Shown in pieces: positions 17,160 through 22,688 of a stretch of 64,000 bases of DNA. The stretch covers positions 1 to 64,000 of the forward strand of contig JAZQDA010000029.1 in NCBI GenBank assembly GCA_045546535.1, written 5' to 3'. Position numbers and translations under genes: made by a program. The notes beneath the pieces are model-generated. The model searched no databases, was not told the origin of the DNA, and worked only from the letters and a program-made list of their open reading frames with translations. The stretch is from RGIG1828 sp045546535. GTDB taxonomy: Bacteria; Bacillota; Clostridia; UMGS1810. Position 1 is the first letter of the stretch; every line of letters begins with the position of its first letter.

Positions 17160-17854
17160 ACTGCTACCTCCTCATTGTTAATAGATGGCATTACTGAATT
17201 TAATCTACTAACCGCTATATCAAAGTATTCTTTGTTTAATTCACACCCAACAAATCTACGATTAAGATTGAACGATGCAATAAGGGTTGTGCCACTACCA
17301 ACGCAGGGGTCAAATACAATGTCGCCCGGATTTGAACTTGCGAGTATAAGTTGTTCAATTAACTTCAGTGGCTTTTCTGTTGGGTGAACTTTAGAACGAC
17401 CACTTGGGAAATCTAAAACACAGTTCTTACAGTGTAAATTAAATGTCGCCTTTGGGAACTTTCCATACACGCAGAACTCTACCCCTGACAACCAAATCTT
17501 ATCTCCGTTCATAGGGGATGGATTCGTCTTTCTCCAGATAATCACCCTTGTTGACATACCGTTTTCAATCATAGTTTTGCGAATATCGTAAATGTGTTTA
17601 GTTCCGCAAAAGATATAAATACTTCCAGACGTTACACGGCAAAGTTCATTTGTGAAGTCGATTACGTTAAATGTTTCAATATCTGCATTTCCTTTGTTAA
17701 GTTTCCTTAACCCATTAGAGATTCTTGGTTTCCCCTTTTTAATAAAATTTATTTCTCCATACGGAATATCCGTAACAGTAAGATTAAAAGTGTTATCTTC
17801 CACCCCTTTCATAAACTCCATACAATCTATGTTGAAAATATCCTTTCCATTCAT
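17156..17854 (-). CDS. DNA methyltransferase, N4-cytosine/N6-adenine type
   Basis: 232 residues. Catalytic motif IV is DIPYG (variant of DPPY) near residue 29 and the SAM motif I is FDPCVGSGTT near 190, with HPTEKP before it: the order of beta-class enzymes. No restriction partner is visible, so it is probably protective (anti-restriction) or regulatory. Recognition sequence not deducible. Confidence 0.9.
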   Translation of the reverse strand: MNGKDIFNIDCMEFMKGVEDNTFNLTVTDIPYGEINFIKKGKPRISNGLRKLNKGNADIETFNVIDFTNELCRVTSGSIYIFCGTKHIYDIRKTMIENGMSTRVIIWRKTNPSPMNGDKIWLSGVEFCVYGKFPKATFNLHCKNCVLDFPSGRSKVHPTEKPLKLIEQLILASSNPGDIVFDPCVGSGTTLIASFNLNRRFVGCELNKEYFDIAVSRLNSVMPSINNEEVAV

Positions 17855-17857
17855 CTA

Positions 17858-18118
17858 TTACGCCACTCCTTCAAAGTATTCTTCTGTCAGCCAATCGAAC
17901 TCTTCTTTCTTTCTGTCTAACTTTTCAATGAGTTCATCCGGGTCAAGGCTTGAAATCAGACTAAACATACTTGAATGAAAGAAGTCCCTAATCCTATCTC
18001 TCCTAACCCTGCCACGGATAGTAGAATCGCTTTCATCGAGGTAGTCCTTCACTGCACGAAGTACAATTTTGTTTGCAAGGTTCTCCCAGTTTTCTTGATT
18101 AAGTTGTAAGTTATTCAT
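17858..18118 (-). CDS. Small hypothetical protein
   Basis: 86 residues, strongly charged and helical. No known motif. Start overlaps the stop of the upstream gene by eight bases. Confidence 0.6.
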   Translation of the reverse strand: MNNLQLNQENWENLANKIVLRAVKDYLDESDSTIRGRVRRDRIRDFFHSSMFSLISSLDPDELIEKLDRKKEEFDWLTEEYFEGVA

Positions 18119-18350
18119 CTTTTACCCTCCTTATACGTACCTTTCTTCCATTTTCGTTTACAATAATTGTTCTGGGGTGCTTGTTTACGTAGGAATCTGG
18201 TCTTATCCCAAACCTATACGGAAACAATGGACAGTGATAAATTTCACAATCCCTAACCTCCTTTCTTGTTCCGCAACAACATTCAAGACATTTTGCTTGA
18301 ATCGCTTTCGTATAGGAAATTGTTTTTGGGATAACGATTTTTACAGTCAA
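18111..18350 (-). CDS. Cysteine-rich phage protein (zinc-binding)
   Basis: 79 residues. AIQAKCLECCCG, then RDCEIYHCPLFPYRFG: a CxxC...CxxxxC pattern seen in many small phage proteins of unknown function that sit next to replication genes. Probably one structural zinc. Confidence 0.7.
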   Translation of the reverse strand: MTVKIVIPKTISYTKAIQAKCLECCCGTRKEVRDCEIYHCPLFPYRFGIRPDSYVNKHPRTIIVNENGRKVRIRRVKDE

Positions 18351-18715
18351 TCTACATCACTCCTTTCCCATTCTTTTAAAATGTCTGTCAACATTTCTTT
18401 ACTAAAGTCTTTATATTGTTTCGTTTTTGTTTTGCTAACTTTTCTTCGTCTTTGCTCGTCATATAGGGTAGCCTTTGGAATAATGTCCCATATCATTAAC
18501 CCCTCGTGATTGTTGTCAGATAAGTAGTTGTATAGTACGGAAAGTAATGGTTCTGGTTGTTTCTTTAAATAGTTAAGGCAAGAGAAAAGCCTTGTCTTAA
18601 AACTCATATGGTTCTTTTTTGTATCCTTGTTTATGTAAAGTCTCGCAAGGTAATAACACCTTTTGTCCTTGTCAAGTGACAAGAATTCTTCTTTGTTTTT
18701 ATAAGTGAACCCCAT
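18347..18715 (-). CDS. Hypothetical protein, first gene of the replication transcript
   Basis: 122 residues, ATG 18715 with AAGGAGG. Lysine-rich and helical, no family recognised. It is the first gene downstream of the consensus promoter at 18.8 kb. Confidence 0.7.
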   Translation of the reverse strand: MGFTYKNKEEFLSLDKDKRCYYLARLYINKDTKKNHMSFKTRLFSCLNYLKKQPEPLLSVLYNYLSDNNHEGLMIWDIIPKATLYDEQRRRKVSKTKTKQYKDFSKEMLTDILKEWERSDVD

Positions 18716-18802
18716 TTTATAATCCTCCTTGTCACGTTTTTCGTGCCTTTAAAATCAAAAAAATATTGCGGAAAGTCGCTGGCTCTCCGCCTTGCCGGGA
18801 AA

Positions 18803-18831
18803 ATTATACCATGCCACGGAATCGTTGTCAA
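18803..18831 (-). promoter_or_regulatory. Perfect sigma-70 promoter for the replication block
   Basis: On the minus strand TTGACA, 17 bases, TATAAT: both hexamers match the consensus exactly. It sits about 90 bases upstream of the 18715 start and would drive the genes down to 5.6 kb. A TTGTCACG motif (18853-18860) and TTGTCA (18845-18850) lie just upstream. Confidence 0.9.
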
Positions 18832-19146
18832 GCCCCGAAAAAACTTGTCATTTTGTCACGTAACGTATCCGTGTAAAATTTTATCGAGCATTGCGAGATA
18901 TGAGTTGATTGCATTTTGTAAGCAACTCATCTATATAATTATCCCACCTTCGGTGGGATACCTTACGGTACTTTTTCTTTTTCTCTCTTTTCTTTTTCTT
19001 TGGTTCTTTCTTTTTCTTTTCTCTCTTTTTCTTTTTGTGCGACGTTAATCAGACCCCTTTACTTTCTTGTAAAGTACGCCTACTTTAAGGTTTTGAGAAA
19101 ATCGAAAAAACTTTAAATAAGTCTGTACACAACTTATTGTTTGTAA
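18832..19146. other. Intergenic region: hairpins and a long homopyrimidine tract
   Basis: No gene seen. Contains ATGAGTTG...CAACTCAT (18900-18930), ATCCCACC-TTC-GGTGGGAT (18941-18959), and from about 18968 to 19037 a plus-strand tract made almost only of T and C. AATAAG...CTTATT at 19115-19138 followed on the minus strand by TTTTTT can terminate the tRNA transcript. Confidence 0.7.
19115..19138 (-). terminator. Probable terminator after the tRNA array
   Basis: Minus-strand hairpin AATAAG/CTTATT followed ten bases later by TTTTTT, directly downstream of the last tRNA. Confidence 0.45.
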
Positions 19147-19221
19147 TGGTCTCCCCAGTAGGAGTCGAACCTACAACTACGGATTAGAAGTCCGTCGTTT
19201 TGTCCATTGAACTATGGAGAG
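19147..19221 (-). tRNA. tRNA-Arg (UCU)
   Basis: Cloverleaf read on the minus strand: acceptor CTCTCCA/TGGGGAG, anticodon loop CTTCTAA, T-arm GTAGG-TTCGACT-CCTAC, A73 and encoded CCA. Reads AGA/AGG, codons favoured in AT-rich phage genes. Confidence 0.93.
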
Positions 19222-19224
19222 ATG

Positions 19225-19298
19225 TGGAGCCACGTATAGGAATTGAACCCATATCAAATGCTTACAAGGCATCCGCACTGCCGTTGTGCTAACGTGGC
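19225..19298 (-). tRNA. tRNA-Thr (UGU)
   Basis: Acceptor GCCACGT/ACGTGGC, anticodon loop CTTGTAA, T-loop TTCAATT, T73 and encoded CCA. Confidence 0.93.
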
Positions 19299-19301
19299 AT
19301 T

Positions 19302-19375
19302 TGGAGCGGATAACGAGATTTGAACTCGTGCCTTTAGTTTGGAGGACTAATATGCTACCATTACACCATATCCGC
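19302..19375 (-). tRNA. tRNA-Gly (UCC), unusual C33
   Basis: Acceptor GCGGATA/TATCCGC; anticodon stem TTAGT/ACTAA with loop CCTCCAA, so position 33 is C instead of the almost universal U. T73 and encoded CCA. Confidence 0.9.
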
Positions 19376-19378
19376 ATT

Positions 19379-19456
19379 TGGTAGCGGGTGTGGGAATCGA
19401 ACCCACTTGGTCGGCGTATGAGACCGATGAGATAACACCCAGACCTCCCACCCGCA
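19379..19456 (-). tRNA. tRNA-Met (CAU), possibly initiator-like
   Basis: Anticodon loop CTCATAC. Positions 1 and 72 are T and T (no pair), and position 11:24 is A:T; both are features of bacterial initiator tRNAs. The anticodon stem has two G-C pairs rather than three at 29-31. A73, CCA encoded. An Ile (lysidine) identity is less likely but cannot be excluded. Confidence 0.85.
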
Positions 19457-19459
19457 ATG

Positions 19460-19534
19460 TGGCTGCGGTAGTAGGACTCGAACCTACAACGGACGCCTTA
19501 ACAGGGCGCTGCTCTACCATTGAACTATACCGCA
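19460..19534 (-). tRNA. tRNA-Asn (GUU)
   Basis: Acceptor TGCGGTA/TACCGCA, anticodon stem GCGCC/GGCGT with loop CTGTTAA, G73 and encoded CCA. Confidence 0.93.
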
Positions 19535-19537
19535 ATG

Positions 19538-19612
19538 TGGTACTACCGAATGGACTCGAACCATTATAGGTCGCTTATAAGGCGACTATTCTTACCTTTG
19601 AATTACGGCAGT
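19538..19612 (-). tRNA. tRNA-Ile (UAU)
   Basis: Acceptor ACTGCCG/CGGTAGT, anticodon stem GTCGC/GCGAC with loop CTTATAA, A73, encoded CCA. Reads the AUA codon, common in this genome and usually poorly served by hosts. Confidence 0.92.
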
Positions 19613-19618
19613 AAAAGG

Positions 19619-19672
19619 ATAGGAGTGGGGTTAGCACTCCTATAATGAGGTGAACTTCTTGGCAGGAAGTTC
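19619..19672 (-). ncRNA. Twin stem-loops inside the tRNA array
   Basis: Two hairpins with seven-base loops: a 9-bp stem around GGGTTAG (19619-19643, plus-strand letters) and GAACTTC-TTGGCAG-GAAGTTC (19652-19672). On the minus strand the second loop is CTGCCAA, identical in form to a tRNA-Gly(GCC) anticodon loop. No acceptor or T-arm is present, so this is not a tRNA; it could be a tRNA remnant, an RNase processing signal or a small RNA. Confidence 0.45.
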
Positions 19673-19673
19673 T

Positions 19674-19748
19674 TGGCTTGGGTGTTAGGTTTCGAACCTA
19701 AATAATCGGTTTTAGAGACCGAAGTGTTACCAATTACACCACACCCAA
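19674..19748 (-). tRNA. Amber suppressor tRNA (anticodon CUA), probably charged with Gln
   Basis: Full cloverleaf on the minus strand: acceptor TTGGGTG/CACCCAA, D-arm GTGT-AATTGGTA-ACAC, anticodon stem TCGGT/ACCGA with loop CTCTAAA (anticodon CUA), variable TTAT, T-arm TTAGG-TTCGAAA-CCTAA, G73, encoded CCA. U1-A72 plus G73 are known glutaminyl-tRNA synthetase recognition features. The anticodon arm closely resembles the adjacent phage tRNA-Trp (loop CTCCAAA), so it may have arisen from Trp by one change; a tRNA-Trp with CUA is classically mischarged with Gln in E. coli. This tRNA explains the readable TAG codons in late genes. Confidence 0.92.
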
Positions 19749-19750
19749 AT

Positions 19751-19825
19751 TGGCAGAGGAGAGAGGAGTCGAACCCCTAAATGCGGTTTTGGAGACCGCC
19801 GTTTTACCGTTAGAACTACTCCCCC
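19751..19825 (-). tRNA. tRNA-Trp (CCA)
   Basis: Anticodon stem GCGGT/ACCGC with loop CTCCAAA, T-loop TTCGACT, G73, encoded CCA. The acceptor GGGGGAG/CTCCTCT contains two G-T pairs. Distinct from the tRNA-Trp 3' fragment near the integrase. Confidence 0.9.
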
Positions 19826-19829
19826 ATGT

Positions 19830-19906
19830 TGGTCTCCGTAGCAAGACTTGAACTTGCGACCACTCGCTCCCAAAGCGAGCGTTCTACCAAACTGAACTAT
19901 ACGGAG
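19830..19906 (-). tRNA. tRNA-Pro (UGG)
   Basis: Acceptor CTCCGTA/TACGGAG, anticodon stem CTCGC/GCGAG with loop TTTGGGA, A73, encoded CCA. Confidence 0.93.
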
Positions 19907-19910
19907 AAGT

Positions 19911-19985
19911 TGGTTCCGAGGGTAGGATTCGAACCTACGCATACAGAGTTCAAAGCACTGTGTCTTACCACTTGACGACCTCGGA
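19911..19985 (-). tRNA. tRNA-Gln (UUG)
   Basis: Acceptor TCCGAGG/CCTCGGA, anticodon loop CTTTGAA, one T-T mismatch in the anticodon stem, A73 rather than the usual G73, encoded CCA. A second glutamine tRNA beside the amber tRNA fits the Gln-rich late proteins. Confidence 0.88.
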
Positions 19986-19987
19986 AT

Positions 19988-20031
19988 AAGAATCTATCCG
20001 TAGAAAACTCTCACATAAACTACGGATAGAT
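19988..20031 (-). promoter_or_regulatory. Long hairpin between ERF-like gene and tRNA array
   Basis: AATCTATCCGTAG...CTACGGATAGATT: a 13-bp perfect stem with a 16-base loop and no U-run. It probably marks processing between mRNA and the tRNA cluster. Confidence 0.5.
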
Positions 20032-20069
20032 TTAGTTAGTCATTGCCCTCTTATTTGGCTTAACACCAC

Positions 20070-20930
20070 TTACGCCGCAAGCGAATTTAAAAACGCTTGG
20101 GCTTTTTCGGCAATCCATTTAGAATTACCATTTGCCAGTTTTTCTACCTCTTCCGGGTTTTCATCAAACAACTGGCGTAATGTTTTTCCTGCGTGAGTAC
20201 CATACTTCAACTGAATACTACCGGGGTCGCTTGCACTATAGGAACTTGTTCCTCTGTTCCCATAAGAAGGACTTGCAGTAGTATCTGGGTCATCCCTTTC
20301 GGGAGATGGCAGATTCAATAAATCTTTGTAGAAGTTTTTCGTTGCACAAGTAACTGCCTTGTTGCAACCCTTATCCATTGTGTCTGCACCAGAACCTTCT
20401 ACGGAGATAATAATATAATCTCCCGTATCAACGTCCATTACCATAAACTTTTTGGTTGCTTCTGTCAGTAAGAGTCGCCTTGTTTCACCGTCTTTTACCC
20501 CCATGTCATAGGAAACGGTTTTCTGCTCCGACTCTACGGGTACGGCAACCAGTCCTAATGCCTGCATCACTGGACGGATTGTGGTAGTCAATGTGCGTTC
20601 AGACAAGTAGTTATATTTCTGTCTACCCGCCTCCATTTTTGAGGCTTCTACATCCTTAACCTTTTCCCTCAACAAATGGATTTTTCTCATTACTGCCCAT
20701 CCCTTAACACTTTTCATTTCTTCTAATGTCGGGTCTGCTTGAACAGTATTAGATTTAGTTGTTGCCAAGTTATTCCTCCTTTCTTCTACGACTTCAACTA
20801 ATTTGGCATTGGGGTCTATCTCTTTAATGCGAACAAGTTTCTCTTTAGCCTCTTCCCAATTCATTAGTTTCTCTGTAGTGTAGTTTTCGCTTAAATGACC
20901 GTCCACATTTGTAGAAATAAGATATTTCAT
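20070..20930 (-). CDS. ERF-family single-strand annealing protein
   Basis: 286 residues from ATG 20930 (AAAGGGGGAG upstream); a longer frame to 20984 would overlap the promoter. The core YNYLSERTLTTTIRPVMQ, then SVEGSGADTMDKGCNKAVTCA and KNFYKDLLNL, fits the ERF pattern (G-x-D-x-x-DK-x-x-x-KA-T-A-x-K). The C-terminal 70 residues look like a separate small domain after a Ser/Pro linker. Anneals complementary strands, probably with the Cas4-like nuclease. Shares its transcript with the tRNA array. Confidence 0.8.
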   Translation of the reverse strand: MKYLISTNVDGHLSENYTTEKLMNWEEAKEKLVRIKEIDPNAKLVEVVEERRNNLATTKSNTVQADPTLEEMKSVKGWAVMRKIHLLREKVKDVEASKMEAGRQKYNYLSERTLTTTIRPVMQALGLVAVPVESEQKTVSYDMGVKDGETRRLLLTEATKKFMVMDVDTGDYIIISVEGSGADTMDKGCNKAVTCATKNFYKDLLNLPSPERDDPDTTASPSYGNRGTSSYSASDPGSIQLKYGTHAGKTLRQLFDENPEEVEKLANGNSKWIAEKAQAFLNSLAA

Positions 20931-20955
20931 AAAATATCTCCCCCTTTCCGAAAAT

Positions 20956-20984
20956 ATTATGGCACAAATTGGTTGTCGTGGCAA
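20956..20984 (-). promoter_or_regulatory. Promoter P2 of the ERF/tRNA unit
   Basis: TTGCCA, 17 bases, CATAAT on the minus strand, 25 bases upstream of the ERF start. The 12-mer GATTTCGTGACA (20989-21000) lies next to the -35 box. Confidence 0.75.
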
Positions 20985-20988
20985 CCGG

Positions 20989-21000
20989 GATTTCGTGACA
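20989..21000 (+). promoter_or_regulatory. Candidate operator, copy 1 (GATTTCGTGACA)
   Basis: A 12-base sequence identical to 21564-21575. Each copy adjoins the upstream side of a -35 box (P2 here, the repressor promoter there). Confidence 0.45.
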
Positions 21001-21030
21001 AGTCAATGCGAATATCGTTTCGCTTTTTTA

Positions 21031-21059
21031 ATTATAAACGAACTAATGTTCAATGTCAA
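21031..21059 (-). promoter_or_regulatory. Perfect promoter P1 of the ERF/tRNA unit
   Basis: TTGACA, 17 bases, TATAAT on the minus strand, immediately after the terminator at 21.07 kb. A second perfect consensus promoter upstream of the suppressor tRNA suggests strong, early expression. Confidence 0.88.
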
Positions 21060-21061
21060 GG

Positions 21062-21091
21062 CAAAAAAATAAGCCCCGGAACCGGGGCTTT
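21062..21091 (-). terminator. Terminator after the repressor-like gene
   Basis: AAGCCCCGG-TT-CCGGGGCTT followed by ATTTTTTT on the minus strand, starting four bases after the stop. Confidence 0.88.
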
Positions 21092-21094
21092 AAA

Positions 21095-21511
21095 TTATTC
21101 ACCTTTTATCTCTAATTTTAAATTACGTAATTCTTCCTCCAATTTGTCTTTCTTGTATTGAATGTAAGCCATTTTAATATATGGTAAAGAATCCGGGTTA
21201 CGAATAAACAACGCAATCTCTTCTTGAATACCGCTATCAAGTAGTTCTGGTCTAATTATTCTCTTAAACAAATCATCGTTCGTAAAACCAGTTACCGTTA
21301 AAATAGCCTCTATGTAATCATCTAACTTCTTTATAAACAGTTGCTTTTCTGCACCCTCGTAGAAATTACGTCCAACGACCCCCCTATTCATATAATCAAA
21401 TCCTGCCCTTTGTGCCTTGTCGGAAATTGAACGAATAGAGTAGTTCTTTTCCTTGATAATCTTATAAACCTCTGTCACAACTTTTGATACTGGTCTCCTA
21501 TTGTTATCCAT
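21095..21511 (-). CDS. Repressor-like regulatory protein
   Basis: 138 residues from ATG 21511 (GAAAGGAGTG upstream). N-terminal 60 residues (VTEVYKIIKEKNYSIRSIS...) look like a divergent helix-turn-helix, the rest is helical with a coiled-coil end. It is a monocistronic unit between its own promoter and a strong terminator and lies next to the integrase, the usual place of a lysogeny repressor. Assignment rests on context and fold guess. Confidence 0.55.
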   Translation of the reverse strand: MDNNRRPVSKVVTEVYKIIKEKNYSIRSISDKAQRAGFDYMNRGVVGRNFYEGAEKQLFIKKLDDYIEAILTVTGFTNDDLFKRIIRPELLDSGIQEEIALFIRNPDSLPYIKMAYIQYKKDKLEEELRNLKLEIKGE

Positions 21512-21535
21512 TTGCCACACTCCTTTCGTACACAA

Positions 21536-21563
21536 ATTTTACCACAAAAAAACACTTTGTCAA
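21536..21563 (-). promoter_or_regulatory. Promoter of the repressor-like gene
   Basis: TTGACA, 16 bases, TAAAAT on the minus strand, 25 bases upstream of the start. Confidence 0.8.
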
Positions 21564-21575
21564 GATTTCGTGACA
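21564..21575 (+). promoter_or_regulatory. Candidate operator, copy 2 (GATTTCGTGACA)
   Basis: Identical 12-mer directly adjoining the -35 box of the repressor-like gene; suggests autoregulation. Confidence 0.45.
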
Positions 21576-21576
21576 T

Positions 21577-22482
21577 TTATTTTATTTTCGAAATTCTTTT
21601 TGTCAGAAAGTTTCCCAAAACATTTGTTCGTTTGTGTGCAATAGATAGGTCATCTGCGTTTAAATTAACATACACCATTGTCATACTTGGTTTCGTATGC
21701 CCCATGATTCTCTGTAACGTAAATGCGTCGCCCCCATTACGGATATATGTCGTTGCAAAGATGTGCCTAAAATCGTAAGGAGTTAAATAAATACCCGATT
21801 TAAGTGCCACTTTTCTTATGTTATGTCGGAATGACAATGTAGTTATCGGGTCGCCCTCGGAAGAACAAAAAACATAGGGATTATTCCACGATTTTAACTC
21901 ATACTGATGAAGTCTGCGTAATTCCCTTAACACATAATCGGATATTGGAACGGTTCTTGCAGTACGTGTCTTTGTAGTCTCTCCACGAAGGTGTACTTGC
22001 CCGCCACCAATATCCTCTTTTCTTAATTGCACTACCTCTGACGGACGGATACCAGTATCAAGAATAAATAGGCACATAGTATAATCACGGAGTCCTGCAA
22101 AAGTAGATTTATCTATAGAATTTAAGAATTCCTTGACTTTACATTCTTCGTAATTTTTAATGTTAAATGAAATTTTTTTGTAATTCCATTTTGTTGTGGG
22201 GTTAAATTGGGTCTGCCCAAAGTCGATTAACATCTCGTAGAACTGTTTATATGTCGATAGTTTCTTGTTGTAGTATGCGTTACTTATGTTTGGTCGCAAA
22301 CATCTACGCAAGTCTTGTTCTGTCGGCATACCACTACACCCGTTGTGTAACTCAAGAAGTGCGTATTTATGCGACCTCAAGGTGGTTTTCACGACCCGTT
22401 TCTGTTCCTGCAAAAGAAGAAATTCGTTAATCATCTCCTCTGCATTATAGTCGTTTCTTTTGTTTAATCGTAGCGTTCTCAT
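21577..22482 (-). CDS. int: Tyrosine recombinase (integrase)
   Basis: 301 residues from ATG 22482 (AAAGGAGAG upstream); the longer frame to 22581 would include the terminator. SAM-like core-binding N terminus; catalytic part with DTGIRPSEVVQL (first Arg), YDFRHIFATTYIRNGG (His/Arg box variant), IMGHTKPSMTMVY (His and the Tyr nucleophile). Integrates or excises phage DNA. A tRNA-Trp 3' half 100 bases upstream is the likely attP. No TAG. Confidence 0.9.
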   Translation of the reverse strand: MRTLRLNKRNDYNAEEMINEFLLLQEQKRVVKTTLRSHKYALLELHNGCSGMPTEQDLRRCLRPNISNAYYNKKLSTYKQFYEMLIDFGQTQFNPTTKWNYKKISFNIKNYEECKVKEFLNSIDKSTFAGLRDYTMCLFILDTGIRPSEVVQLRKEDIGGGQVHLRGETTKTRTARTVPISDYVLRELRRLHQYELKSWNNPYVFCSSEGDPITTLSFRHNIRKVALKSGIYLTPYDFRHIFATTYIRNGGDAFTLQRIMGHTKPSMTMVYVNLNADDLSIAHKRTNVLGNFLTKRISKIK

Positions 22483-22539
22483 ATTCTCTCCTTTCTTTAA
22501 CACGAGGGCTTGAGTAAATGCGTTCACGGAGAATATAAA

Positions 22540-22577
22540 ATAAAAAAACCAACCATACTGAAAACCGTATGGTTGGC
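22540..22577 (-). terminator. Strong terminator upstream of integrase
   Basis: CCAACCATAC-GGTTTTCA-GTATGGTTGG then TTTTTTT on the minus strand. Ends the transcript that contains dnaE and the tRNA-Trp-like segment, isolating integrase. Confidence 0.9.
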
Positions 22578-22585
22578 ACATTTCA

Positions 22586-22630
22586 TGGCAGGGGCAGAAA
22601 GAATCGAACTCTCAACACACGGTTTTGGAG
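22586..22630 (-). other. attP: tRNA-Trp 3' half: probable attP core
   Basis: On the minus strand the 45 bases run from an anticodon loop CTCCAAA through T-arm GAGAG-TTCGATT-CTTTC to TGCCCCT-G-CCA, exactly the 3' part of a Bacillota tRNA-Trp(CCA). The matching 5' half (AGGGGCA acceptor strand, D-arm) is absent. Integrases using tRNA genes carry such a 3' fragment to restore the host gene on integration. The segment also lies within a longer imperfect inverted repeat (ATGGCAG...CTGCCAT). Confidence 0.65.
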
Positions 22631-22688
22631 TTTTTCTTGTGTCCACTACAACCACACTCTCCTCTGCCATTATACCATAAATATTAAA

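Noticed and set aside
18631..18831. 66-residue minus-strand frame over the 18.8-kb promoter
   Set aside because: Overlaps the consensus promoter and the start of the 18347-18715 gene, no ribosome binding site.
19147..19985. CRISPR array
   Set aside because: The regular repeats are T-arm and acceptor similarities of ten tRNA genes; spacing and sequence differ from CRISPR repeats.
22586..22671. Complete eleventh tRNA gene (or intron-containing tRNA-Trp)
   Set aside because: Only the 3' half pairs properly; the upstream bases do not supply an acceptor strand, D-arm or anticodon 5' strand that fit.
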